DNA from: a virus
Reading direction: 5' to 3' (one strand)
DNA: 55,794 nt
Virus record (IMG/VR): IMGVR_UViG_3300042392_001901
Coordinates: 1-55,794 of that record
Position numbers and translations under genes: made by a program
The notes under the pieces: model-generated
The model's database searches: none
Seen by the model: only the letters and a program-made list of their open reading frames with translations
Told to the model about the DNA's origin: nothing
Shown here: positions 28,629-35,794 of the stretch, piece by piece
How the letters are laid out: each line of letters begins with the position of its first letter
How positions within the stretch are numbered: the stretch's first letter is position 1

Positions 28629-29007
28629 AATTAACAACTTTGGAGCAAAGAGCCCTGCTTATATTGGTAAGCCTCCTGCTAATGCGCATCATATACTCGA
28701 TATAGTGCAATACTATCCGTGTAGGTATTATGGTAAGCTAGAAGAGTATCTTAATGATGGCTGGGAAGATTGTGGTAACGGTGTTATAAGAAAGGATAAC
28801 TGTACTATAGGCAAATCTTGTTTTACTATTGAAGAAGTATGCAATTCAATTGCTCAAATAGAGTGGAATCCTAAAGAGGATTGTACTGAGCTTTCAACTA
28901 TTGGTGAGCGTTTGCTTGATCTCTCCAAAGAAGATCGCGATACTTTCTTTGAGGTATATGAAATTGCGGCTAAGAAACTAGCTGAGGCTTATAGCGACGA
29001 AGACTAA
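28618..29007 (+). CDS. Hypothetical protein
   Basis: A 129-residue protein starting MKIRINNFGAKSPAYIG. It has a central region with several Cys and Tyr residues (YYPCRYYGKLEEYLNDGWEDCGNG) and an acidic helical C terminus. Unknown. Confidence 0.5.
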   Translation: MKIRINNFGAKSPAYIGKPPANAHHILDIVQYYPCRYYGKLEEYLNDGWEDCGNGVIRKDNCTIGKSCFTIEEVCNSIAQIEWNPKEDCTELSTIGERLLDLSKEDRDTFFEVYEIAAKKLAEAYSDED

Positions 29008-29011
29008 AATT

Positions 29012-29272
29012 ATGGCAACATATCGAATTATTAAAAGAAGATTAAGATTTGATAGCAAAGAGACCTATCATGTAGAGCGAAAGGTTTTATGCTTCTGGCT
29101 TGACATACTTAACAACTCCTTTATTTTAGGCGTCGATGGTGTTGCTAATTATAAGAGCTGGTTTAGCTCTAAAGAAGAAGCTATGGCAGTCGTTGATAAA
29201 TTGCTACAGCCTAAGCAAATGAGAGATGAAGTAGTGTGGACAAATGAACAACCTCCTCATATAGAAATTTAA
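29012..29272 (+). CDS. YRIV-family small protein (copy 3)
   Basis: An 86-residue protein starting MATYRIIKRRLRFDSKETYHVERKVLCFWLD. It is a diverged member of the family at 16790, 18237 and 29824, followed by a Ser/Lys region and helix (SSKEEAMAVVDKLLQPK). Unknown. Confidence 0.55.
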   Translation: MATYRIIKRRLRFDSKETYHVERKVLCFWLDILNNSFILGVDGVANYKSWFSSKEEAMAVVDKLLQPKQMRDEVVWTNEQPPHIEI

Positions 29273-29284
29273 TAAACTAAAATT

Positions 29285-29392
29285 ATGAGTATGGCTATAA
29301 TCATTATGTGGATAGCAATAATAGTTTTAGCATCTCTGGCAACATTTGCAGTATGCTATATCATCTATAAAGCTAGTGATGACGATCTTTAG
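29285..29392 (+). CDS. Small membrane peptide (copy 1)
   Basis: A 35-residue peptide with one membrane helix (MWIAIIVLASLATFAVCYIIYKAS) and an acidic end. Paralogue of the peptide at 30017. Confidence 0.5.
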   Translation: MSMAIIIMWIAIIVLASLATFAVCYIIYKASDDDL

Positions 29393-29420
29393 TATTAAGG
29401 AATAATAATAGAATAATAAT

Positions 29421-29831
29421 ATGAGTGATACACCAGAGACAGACTATGCATACAAAAACCATCCGTGGGATATGCACGACAATATTCCACTTGAATTTGC
29501 CCGCCAACTCGAAAGGGAGCGCGACAGGCTGGCAGAGGAGCTTGATGCCTTGAAGCAGTCCATGCTCGATCTGTCCCACCCAAATATGAAGTTGCTATTG
29601 GAAGAGCGCAACGAAGCTCGGACATCCTCCGTATGCACTCACGGCACAACAACCGCATCCGCTCAAGGGTGGGCGCTCAAGCACGAAGCCGTGACAGAGC
29701 AACGCGACAGGCTGGCGGAGGCTTTACGGATTGTAATGGCAGATTACAGGCTAGATGGTCGTGTGAGTACTGAAGCTGACTTATTAGCCTGCGACGCTCT
29801 CGCCGCCGTGGAAGGAGAAAATAATGAGTAA
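29421..29831 (+). CDS. Coiled-coil protein, MSxTPxTD family
   Basis: A 136-residue protein starting MSDTPETD, followed by PLEFARQLERERDRLAEEL and a segment (LDLSHPNMKLLLEERNEA) almost identical to the gene at 17173. It is notably richer in G and C than its surroundings, hinting at transfer from another genome. It ends with helices and a Cys-Ala segment. Function unknown. Confidence 0.6.
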   Translation: MSDTPETDYAYKNHPWDMHDNIPLEFARQLERERDRLAEELDALKQSMLDLSHPNMKLLLEERNEARTSSVCTHGTTTASAQGWALKHEAVTEQRDRLAEALRIVMADYRLDGRVSTEADLLACDALAAVEGENNE

Positions 29832-30024
29832 ACAATATAGAATTGTAGAACGCATAGACAATCGAACTGCTAGAATATACTATGCAATTCAATTTAAGTT
29901 TTTTTGTTTTTGGTTTACAGAGTATCATTATGGAATTTGGGCGACAGCGGAAGCTGCAGAAGATATGGTTATAAAACTGATGAAAAATCCAAACAGAGTA
30001 GTAAAAACATTTTCTTATGAGTGA
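29824..30024 (+). CDS. YRIV-family small protein (copy 4)
   Basis: A 66-residue protein nearly identical to that at 16790 (shared YGIWATAEAAEDMVIKLMKN end). Its start overlaps the previous gene by eight bases, and AAGGAG lies seven bases upstream. Confidence 0.65.
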   Translation: MSKQYRIVERIDNRTARIYYAIQFKFFCFWFTEYHYGIWATAEAAEDMVIKLMKNPNRVVKTFSYE

Positions 30025-30115
30025 TATGTGGATAGCAATAATTTTAGGCTCACTCGCAATGTTTGCAGTATGCTACATCATTTATAAGGCTAGTGATGAA
30101 GACTTTTGGTATTAA
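30017..30115 (+). CDS. Small membrane peptide (copy 2)
   Basis: A 32-residue peptide (MWIAIILGSLAMFAVCYIIYKAS) paralogous to that at 29285. It overlaps the previous gene by eight bases. Confidence 0.5.
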   Translation: MSDMWIAIILGSLAMFAVCYIIYKASDEDFWY

Positions 30116-30136
30116 GGAACACTGATATAATTAGGT

Positions 30137-30346
30137 ATGAACGACGATAAAAAATACGAAGCAAAAATTAAACGTCTTCAAAAAAAGATAGACGATTTGA
30201 AAGATGATTTACTGGTTGCTAATGCTGAAATACATAAGCAAAAACGCATTCTGTATTATGAACAAGAATGGCGAAGAAACTTTCAAAAACTAATGAAGGA
30301 TGTAGTTCATACTGATACTCTTGAAGCAAATTATGACGAAAGTTAA
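30137..30346 (+). CDS. Coiled-coil protein
   Basis: A 69-residue Lys-rich coiled coil (IKRLQKKIDDLKDDLLVANAEIHKQKRIL). It overlaps the next start by 14 bases. Unknown. Confidence 0.5.
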   Translation: MNDDKKYEAKIKRLQKKIDDLKDDLLVANAEIHKQKRILYYEQEWRRNFQKLMKDVVHTDTLEANYDES

Positions 30347-30521
30347 AAACAATAGAGTTGTAAAGTATATTCTCACTTGGACTTTTGATTCAGAGCGAAA
30401 AGAACAAGAATTTGATGATCGAGAAGTTGCTGAAGATTGGTATGAAACGAAACTAGAAACAGGCAAGAATCCATCTCTGTATGTGACAGAACTTGTGGAA
30501 AGTACAATGCAGCTGAAGTAA
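30333..30521 (+). CDS. Hypothetical protein (paralogue of 16983)
   Basis: A 62-residue protein. The ATG at 30333 is preferred over the earlier TTG. It has an FDSERKEQEFDDREVAEDWYETKLETGKNP segment and is related to the gene at 16983 by layout. Unknown. Confidence 0.5.
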   Translation: MTKVKNNRVVKYILTWTFDSERKEQEFDDREVAEDWYETKLETGKNPSLYVTELVESTMQLK

Positions 30522-30543
30522 GGAACTCTAATATAATAAACGT

Positions 30544-31023
30544 ATGGGACTTGACATGTATATATTTAAAGTTAAGAAGACTGCTCACTCTATCAAAGAG
30601 CTGAGCGATCTTGATCGCAATCCGGAACCTGGACAGCCAGAAGTTGCGGAGTTTGAGCCATTGCAGCGCCCGTATGAAGATACGAGTCCTGATCATTACA
30701 CAATCTTCCAAGAGGTTGCATACTGGCGTAAGTTTAATGCACTGCATCAATGGTTCGTTACGCATGTTCAGCTAGGTATTGATAAATGCGATCTTTATGA
30801 ACTAGATAAAGATATTCTTTTTGAACTGTTAGAGATTCTTGAGGATGTTTACCATCTTAAGAATCCTAGTAAGCTGCCTCCCACCCAAGGATTTTTTTGG
30901 GGATCGACTGAAGTAGACGACTACTATTGGGATAAAGTAGAGAGCAGTATTCAAACAATTTCGGGTTTGATTGACTATACAGATTGGGATAACGAACGCC
31001 TCTTCTATCAATCTTCTTGGTAA
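30544..31023 (+). CDS. Conserved phage protein with YWRKxNAxHxWFV motif
   Basis: A 159-residue protein beginning GLDMYIFKVKK, with an EVAYWRKFNALHQWFVTHVQLGIDKC segment near residue 60 and TEVDDYYWDKVE near 120. Proteins of this pattern recur in phages and bacteria (from memory), usually unnamed. Function unknown. Confidence 0.65.
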   Translation: MGLDMYIFKVKKTAHSIKELSDLDRNPEPGQPEVAEFEPLQRPYEDTSPDHYTIFQEVAYWRKFNALHQWFVTHVQLGIDKCDLYELDKDILFELLEILEDVYHLKNPSKLPPTQGFFWGSTEVDDYYWDKVESSIQTISGLIDYTDWDNERLFYQSSW

Positions 31024-31028
31024 AATTT

Positions 31029-31679
31029 ATGATAAATAAAGTAGAACTAATTGGGCATTATGGGTGTGATGAAACTATCGCTTGTAGTGCATGGACAAGC
31101 ACATCACGAGAATTAACTGATGAAAAGAAATCGCGCATTCCTGGACTCATCAATATGCTGTGGTCTAATGGTCACGAAACACCGTTTGAAAAAGGCAGCG
31201 TGCATTTTCTTGTTGATACTGACATTGCCTCTCATATTCATCTGCTCAAGCATCGTATTGCTAGCATTAATGCTGAATCAGCCCGATATAAAGAACTAAA
31301 CAATGACAAGTATTATCTGCCTAAAGATTGGCAAGGTATTAAATGTGTTGAAAAATTTGGTAATTTTGAGAATTGGGACGAAGCTTTAGAATGGTACACT
31401 CAGTTAGGCAATAAAATGTATCATTCCGTCTTAAAAGATTTAGAACCAGTTCTTGGTCGTAAACGAGCGAAGGAAAGCGCACGTTTCTTTAAGACTTACA
31501 ACTCTCAAATACAGGCTGATGTTCAATTTAATATGCGCAGCTTTGCAAACTTTTTGAAGCTACGTAACTCTGAGCATGCACAGCTAGAAATTCGTGAGAT
31601 TGCACAAGAGATGCTCCGACTTGTATCAGAAATTGAAGGAGAGCCATTTAAACACACATTAGCAGCCTGGAATATCTAA
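31029..31679 (+). CDS. thyX: Flavin-dependent thymidylate synthase ThyX
   Basis: A 216-residue enzyme. The signature RHRxxSxNexSxRY appears as KHRIASINAESARY (about 78-91), with Lys in place of the first Arg. Further family segments are GHETPFEKGSVHFLV, NSQIQADVQFNMRSFANFLKLR and EMLRLVSEIEGEPF. It makes dTMP from dUMP using FAD, NADPH and methylene-tetrahydrofolate. In a phage it secures thymidine for an AT-rich genome. The ATG at 31029 is favoured over the GTG at 31017. Confidence 0.92.
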   Translation: MINKVELIGHYGCDETIACSAWTSTSRELTDEKKSRIPGLINMLWSNGHETPFEKGSVHFLVDTDIASHIHLLKHRIASINAESARYKELNNDKYYLPKDWQGIKCVEKFGNFENWDEALEWYTQLGNKMYHSVLKDLEPVLGRKRAKESARFFKTYNSQIQADVQFNMRSFANFLKLRNSEHAQLEIREIAQEMLRLVSEIEGEPFKHTLAAWNI

Positions 31680-31683
31680 CATT

Positions 31684-32079
31684 ATGTATACACTAACACT
31701 TGAACAACTAACAAAGCTCCTAGAAGAGTATAAAGAACTTAGCGATGCATGTGACGCGGCAAGAGCGGCGGGGTGCCTTGAAATCGAAGGACGACTGCAA
31801 AATGCTATTTGGTCCTCAATAGAGAGAGTTATTAGCTTCTTTGATCCAGAAGGATGGATCATGTGGCATATTTTAGAGAATGAATATGGAGCTAAGGAAT
31901 ATGAAGCTGGTTATGGTAGCGATATGAAGAAGATCAAAACTCCAGAAGATCTTTTCTGGATTATAAATGTTCACAACAAATCAGAACTCGATAATTTAAA
32001 AAAGTCGCATGAAGACGCTCTTTGTAAAATTCGTGAACTTGAAATGCAAGTAGATAACCATCGTGTTAAAACATACTAA
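31684..32079 (+). CDS. Hypothetical protein, paralogue of 14997
   Basis: A 131-residue protein: TLEQLTKLLEEYKELSDACDAARAAGCLEIEG, then AIWSSIERVISFFDPEGWIMWHILENEYG and a C-terminal coiled coil. Shared Trp and Gly-Cys-Leu pattern with 14997. Unknown. Confidence 0.6.
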   Translation: MYTLTLEQLTKLLEEYKELSDACDAARAAGCLEIEGRLQNAIWSSIERVISFFDPEGWIMWHILENEYGAKEYEAGYGSDMKKIKTPEDLFWIINVHNKSELDNLKKSHEDALCKIRELEMQVDNHRVKTY

Positions 32080-32088
32080 AGTTTCTTA

Positions 32089-32117
32089 TTTACATTTCTA
32101 GTAAATTAGTGTATAAT
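32089..32117 (+). promoter_or_regulatory. Host-type promoter for the gp33-59-32 region
   Basis: TTTACA (32089-32094), 17 bp, TATAAT (32112-32117), six bases before the ATG at 32124. Confidence 0.75.
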
Positions 32118-32123
32118 AACTTT

Positions 32124-32393
32124 ATGAAAAGCATAAGTTTAGATAAGTCATCAATATTGCAAAGACTTCAAGATGGAGTTGCACTCGTCACTTTTACCAA
32201 AAAAGATGGCACAGTTCGCGGCATGAAGTGCACGCTCGCTGAATCGTTGACTCCTCAGGTTGAAGTTAAAGGCTCAGCTCCTCGAGTTATCGCCGAAAAT
32301 GATAATCTCGTTAAGGTCTATGACCTTGAAAAACAAGGGTGGCGCAGCTTTAATGTTGACAGCGTAATTTCAATTTTTGACACATATGAGTAA
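32124..32393 (+). CDS. Small barrel protein (DUF2693-like)
   Basis: An 89-residue protein with ALVTFTKKDGTVRGMKCTLAESLTPQ near residues 14-38 and VKVYDLEKQGWRSFNVDSVISI near the end. This fits a small phage beta-barrel family I recall as DUF2693-like. The ATG at 32124 fits the promoter. It overlaps the next gene by eight bases. Role unknown, possibly nucleic-acid binding. Confidence 0.7.
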   Translation: MKSISLDKSSILQRLQDGVALVTFTKKDGTVRGMKCTLAESLTPQVEVKGSAPRVIAENDNLVKVYDLEKQGWRSFNVDSVISIFDTYE

Positions 32394-33603
32394 TGCATTT
32401 AAAGCAGGTCGCGTTATCGCGCCAGACGCAAAGTGGACAGGCGACGAGCCAGAATGGAATGGTTGGGAAACTTGGCCAATTGAAAAGTTTTATAAGACAC
32501 GAGCACGTGCTTTAGGGTTTTATAATTACTACTTGGATACTGCAGCGATGAAGCCACTCGTGCTTGATTGGATGAAGATCAACGGGTATAACAAGGATGA
32601 TGTCTCTGCAATCAAAGAGGCAAACCCAAACGTTTTACCAAGCACTGTTGGTAAACTTGTGCGATGCTTGACGCGCGGAATGCCAAGTATACACCCACAA
32701 GCAACAGAATATTTTGCAACTCTACCATTTCACGATGAACCGCCGGTTCCAAAGGATGATGCATCAGTTGTGCATCATGAGTTAAAACGAGCAATTACAC
32801 TTTTACGAGCAAACTCATCGTCAGATAATAATGACGATACAAAGGTTAAAGTTGCAACTCCAAGTCCACTTGATCGTATACGCGAGAGAGTGCACAAGGA
32901 GATTGTTGTGCAACTTGAGGATTGCACCGATCAATGGGCAACCACACGTTCTGGAAATGCTTCTTTTAATATGTCTGCCGCTTTACGAGACTCTAAGATT
33001 CCTGCACAAGGCTGTAAGACTATACTTGATTGGTTAGAAAAGAACCATACTGAGTATAACGGAGCGCTTCAGCGTGAGGATGAACAACTTGTTGAAGGTT
33101 ATTCGCACTTACCAAAGGCAGAACTTCGTAAGATTGTAAAGTCGCTTGAAAGCATGATTGGTGACGTTCGTAACCATGCAAAAATTAAAAATTCTACTCG
33201 CAAGCCTCGTAAGAAAAAGGTTAAGGATGCTAGCAAACAGGTTTCAAAATTAAAGTATCAACAACATTCATCAGACTGGAGCCTAGACTCTGTTTCTCCG
33301 ACTCGCATTCCAACTTCTCAGAGACTCTACCTCTTTAATACAAAAACGCGGGCGCTGAGTGTCTATGTTGCATCTGGAGCGGCTGGCTTTGAAGTAAAAG
33401 GAACTTCATTAAAAGGCTATGACACGTCAAGCAGCTTTATTGCAACTCTTCGTAAACCCAAAGAGACTCTAAATAACATTTTAAGTTCTACACCAAAACA
33501 ACTTGACAAATTGTTTGTAAACTTAACAGTTAAGAAAAAACCAGCAAATGGCCGTATAAATGAACAAACAATAATCTTAAAAGTAGTTGAACACAAAATA
33601 TAA
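32386..33603 (+). CDS. Conserved T4-like phage protein of unknown function
   Basis: A 405-residue protein, starting MSNAFKAGRVIAPDAKW with EWNGWETWPIEKFYKTRARALGFYNYYLDT (about 20-55), a segment I associate with T4-like cyanophage proteins. A middle helical region and a basic Lys/Arg patch (about 265-285, RKPRKKKVK) suggest DNA contact. Residues 300-405 are beta-rich. It lies directly before gp33, gp59 and gp32, so a role in replication or transcription is likely (inference). Confidence 0.6.
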   Translation: MSNAFKAGRVIAPDAKWTGDEPEWNGWETWPIEKFYKTRARALGFYNYYLDTAAMKPLVLDWMKINGYNKDDVSAIKEANPNVLPSTVGKLVRCLTRGMPSIHPQATEYFATLPFHDEPPVPKDDASVVHHELKRAITLLRANSSSDNNDDTKVKVATPSPLDRIRERVHKEIVVQLEDCTDQWATTRSGNASFNMSAALRDSKIPAQGCKTILDWLEKNHTEYNGALQREDEQLVEGYSHLPKAELRKIVKSLESMIGDVRNHAKIKNSTRKPRKKKVKDASKQVSKLKYQQHSSDWSLDSVSPTRIPTSQRLYLFNTKTRALSVYVASGAAGFEVKGTSLKGYDTSSSFIATLRKPKETLNNILSSTPKQLDKLFVNLTVKKKPANGRINEQTIILKVVEHKI

Positions 33604-33604
33604 T

Positions 33605-33841
33605 ATGTCTGAAGAATTACCAATAAAAATTTTAACAAAACAGGAGTTTGCTCTTGAAATTGAGCGCCGGGTTCGTCTCAAATCTATAGGATATCTTGAA
33701 GCAATCATTGACTATTGCGATGACCATACAATAGATCCTGACGACATTTCAAAACTTGTTGTCGGCAGTCTAAAAGAAAAACTTGAAGCTGAGGCACAGC
33801 GCAATAACTTATTGCCTAGGAGCGCATCACTATTTGCATGA
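33605..33841 (+). CDS. 33: gp33, late-transcription coactivator
   Basis: A 78-residue protein. The IGYLEAIIDYCDDHTIDPDDISKLVVGSLKEKLEAEAQRNNLLPRS pattern (given here as key parts: GYLEAI, ISKLV, EKLEAEAQ, NLLPRS) matches T4 gp33. gp33 binds the RNA polymerase flap and, with the sigma factor gp55, couples late transcription to the sliding clamp. It lies directly before gp59. The ATG at 33605 is preferred over the TTG at 33587. The presence of gp33 supports reading TATAAATA motifs as late promoters. Confidence 0.8.
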   Translation: MSEELPIKILTKQEFALEIERRVRLKSIGYLEAIIDYCDDHTIDPDDISKLVVGSLKEKLEAEAQRNNLLPRSASLFA

Positions 33842-34455
33842 CAGTTCAAGACGTACGAGTCTCTGGTTTTGAGACGTGGTCAATTTATATGGCCATGAAA
33901 TTGCATTTTAGTGAAGGCAACTATGATGCATTTAAATTTAACTTTAAGGGACCACGTTTAAAGGAGAGTACATTTCAGTCTCGTCGTGATCGGTATTTTT
34001 TTGAAAAATTGGCTCGTCGTTATGTTAAAAAGAAAACAGTAATTGAATATTTTTTAGCCAATCTACTTGCTGGAAATGAATGGATTGGAAATATGTCTGA
34101 AGAGGCCTATACACTTTGGACTTCTAAAATACAGCGATTACAATACAGCTTTAAAGAAGAGCTCACTGCATGCAAGTCGATTACTGACAACTTTGATGAA
34201 CTGTTACGACCGCGCGGCTCGCAAATACCACTCTATGATTTTGCTGCGAGTGGTCGAGTCTCTGTAGAGACGCTATGCATACTTGATGTCTTATGCAACT
34301 ATTCATGTCGTATCGTTGCAGGAGTGTCTGACCCGATGGGGCTTTACGCCGCCATGACTCTAAAGATAAATAGCTACAAGCCATTTATTCGTAACTTACC
34401 ATTACAACAAAAAGCTTTTCAAGAAATTGTAATAAAAACATTTACAAAGCCTTGA
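33838..34455 (+). CDS. 59: gp59, helicase loader
   Basis: A 205-residue all-helical protein. It overlaps gp33 by ATGA. FETWSIYMAMKLHFSEGNYDAFKFNF, SRRDRYFFEKLARRY and NLLAGNEWIGNMS match T4 gp59 in order and spacing. gp59 loads the gp41 helicase on forked DNA coated with gp32. The gene order 33-59-32 is the same as in T4. Confidence 0.9.
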   Translation: MTVQDVRVSGFETWSIYMAMKLHFSEGNYDAFKFNFKGPRLKESTFQSRRDRYFFEKLARRYVKKKTVIEYFLANLLAGNEWIGNMSEEAYTLWTSKIQRLQYSFKEELTACKSITDNFDELLRPRGSQIPLYDFAASGRVSVETLCILDVLCNYSCRIVAGVSDPMGLYAAMTLKINSYKPFIRNLPLQQKAFQEIVIKTFTKP

Positions 34456-34468
34456 AATATGTTATAAT
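34441..34468 (+). promoter_or_regulatory. Host-type promoter of gene 32
   Basis: TTTACA (34441-34446), 16 bp, TATAAT (34463-34468). The -35 lies in the last codons of gp59. A leader of about 50 bases (34475-34525) precedes the gene 32 start and could hold a translational operator, as in T4. Confidence 0.75.
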
Positions 34469-34525
34469 AGCCAAGTGGTTATATAACATCACATAATAAC
34501 AATACACTGCAATACAAATAAACAT

Positions 34526-35449
34526 ATGTCATTTGACAAACTAAAACAAAATCGGGCAGCAAGCATCAATAAACTTGTTGAAGCTGCAGAAAAATTGAGT
34601 ACACCAAAAGCTTCATACGGAGACGATCGTATTTGGAGCCCAGTAGTTGATAAAGCTGGAAACGGTTATGCCGTGATTCGCTTTTTGCCAGCTCTTGAAG
34701 GTGAAGATCTGCCATGGGTTCGCTTTTGGGATCATGGTTTTAAGGGACCAACTGGTCGTTGGTACATTGAAAATTCACTTACCAGTATCGGTCAACCTGA
34801 CCCGGTAAGCGAGATCAATAGCGTACTTTGGAACAGCGGCAATGAAAAAGACAAAGAGATTGCTCGCGAGCGCAAGCGTCGTTTGCATTATGTCTCTAAT
34901 ATTCTTGTGCTTAGTGACCCAGCAAATCCAGACAATGAAGGTAAAGTTTTCTTGTACAAATATGGCAAGAAAATCTTTGACAAGATTATGGATATTATGC
35001 AACCACAGTTTCAAGATGAGACTCCAATCAACCCATTTGATTTTTGGGCAGGTGCAAACTTTAAGTTGAAAATTCGCAACTTTGAAGGTTATCGTAACTA
35101 TGACAAGTCTGAATTTGAAGGAGCTTCTGAACTCTTTAGCGGAGACGAAGCCAAGCTTGAGAAGACTTACAATTCGTTGTACTCATTAAAGGACTTTATT
35201 GATCCTGCAAACTATAAGTCGTATGCAGACCTTAAACGTAAACTTGTTGAAGTACTTGGAGCAGAGGCACTTGCCGGTTCTTCTACTGAACCAGAAAGCG
35301 TGAATGTCGCTGCTGCTGCAGTTGGAAAAACAGTTGAACAGACTCCAAGTTATAAAAGTACTGAATCGACATTCTCTGCATCAAGCACAGATGACGATGA
35401 TGACGATGAGTCGCTTAGCTACTTTGCAAAGCTTGCTCAAGGTGGTTAA
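34526..35449 (+). CDS. 32: gp32, single-stranded DNA-binding protein
   Basis: A 307-residue protein. The basic N terminus (FDKLKQNRAAS) is the cooperativity region. The OB-fold core has YAVIRFLPALEGEDLPWVRFWDHGFKGPTGRWYIENS and VSNILVLSDPANPDNEGKVFLYKYGKKIFDKI, and the acidic tail (DDDDDDESLSYFAKLA) ends the protein, as in T4 gp32. The T4 zinc site (His plus Cys residues, CPVC) is not conserved: the CPVC position reads DPVS and no Cys is nearby. gp32 coats ssDNA in replication, repair and recombination. Confidence 0.95.
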   Translation: MSFDKLKQNRAASINKLVEAAEKLSTPKASYGDDRIWSPVVDKAGNGYAVIRFLPALEGEDLPWVRFWDHGFKGPTGRWYIENSLTSIGQPDPVSEINSVLWNSGNEKDKEIARERKRRLHYVSNILVLSDPANPDNEGKVFLYKYGKKIFDKIMDIMQPQFQDETPINPFDFWAGANFKLKIRNFEGYRNYDKSEFEGASELFSGDEAKLEKTYNSLYSLKDFIDPANYKSYADLKRKLVEVLGAEALAGSSTEPESVNVAAAAVGKTVEQTPSYKSTESTFSASSTDDDDDDESLSYFAKLAQGG

Positions 35450-35466
35450 TGTTTAAAGATTAGAAA

Positions 35467-35502
35467 AAACAGGGGGGTAGATCTATTCTACCCCCTGTTT
35501 GT
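35467..35502 (+). terminator. Rho-independent terminator after gene 32
   Basis: AACAGGGGGGTAGA (about 35468-35481) pairs with TCTACCCCCTGTT (about 35487-35499), with T following. A very stable stem. Confidence 0.88.
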
Positions 35503-35518
35503 ATATATACTACTAAAT

Positions 35519-35794
35519 ATGATCTTTCTAATAAAGGTATTTACATACTTAAATTGTACTGATTGTTTACGTCATCTAAAAACACTACGTGACTATTGTG
35601 AACGCACTCCTACAAGTTTGCAAATAATTGATATTGACAAGGAAGAAAATATACCGCTTATATTTGAATATAAAATAGATGGCATACCGCACACAATATG
35701 CTATAATATACGTGGTGAAATTATGCATAGTTTTCCAGGAGTAAAAACTCCTGAAGAGTTTGACAATATTGTATATTATCGAACTGCAGATTAA
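35519..35794 (+). CDS. Thioredoxin/glutaredoxin-like protein
   Basis: A 91-residue protein: FLIKVFTYLNCTDCLRHL with a CxxC redox pair (Cys13 and Cys16), QIIDIDKEENIPLIFEYKIDGIPHTICY with the typical cis-Pro (IPH), and a closing FPGVKTPEEFDNIV. It would supply electrons for ribonucleotide reductase or other disulphides. It converges with the tape-measure gene, overlapping it by four bases. Confidence 0.75.
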   Translation: MIFLIKVFTYLNCTDCLRHLKTLRDYCERTPTSLQIIDIDKEENIPLIFEYKIDGIPHTICYNIRGEIMHSFPGVKTPEEFDNIVYYRTAD

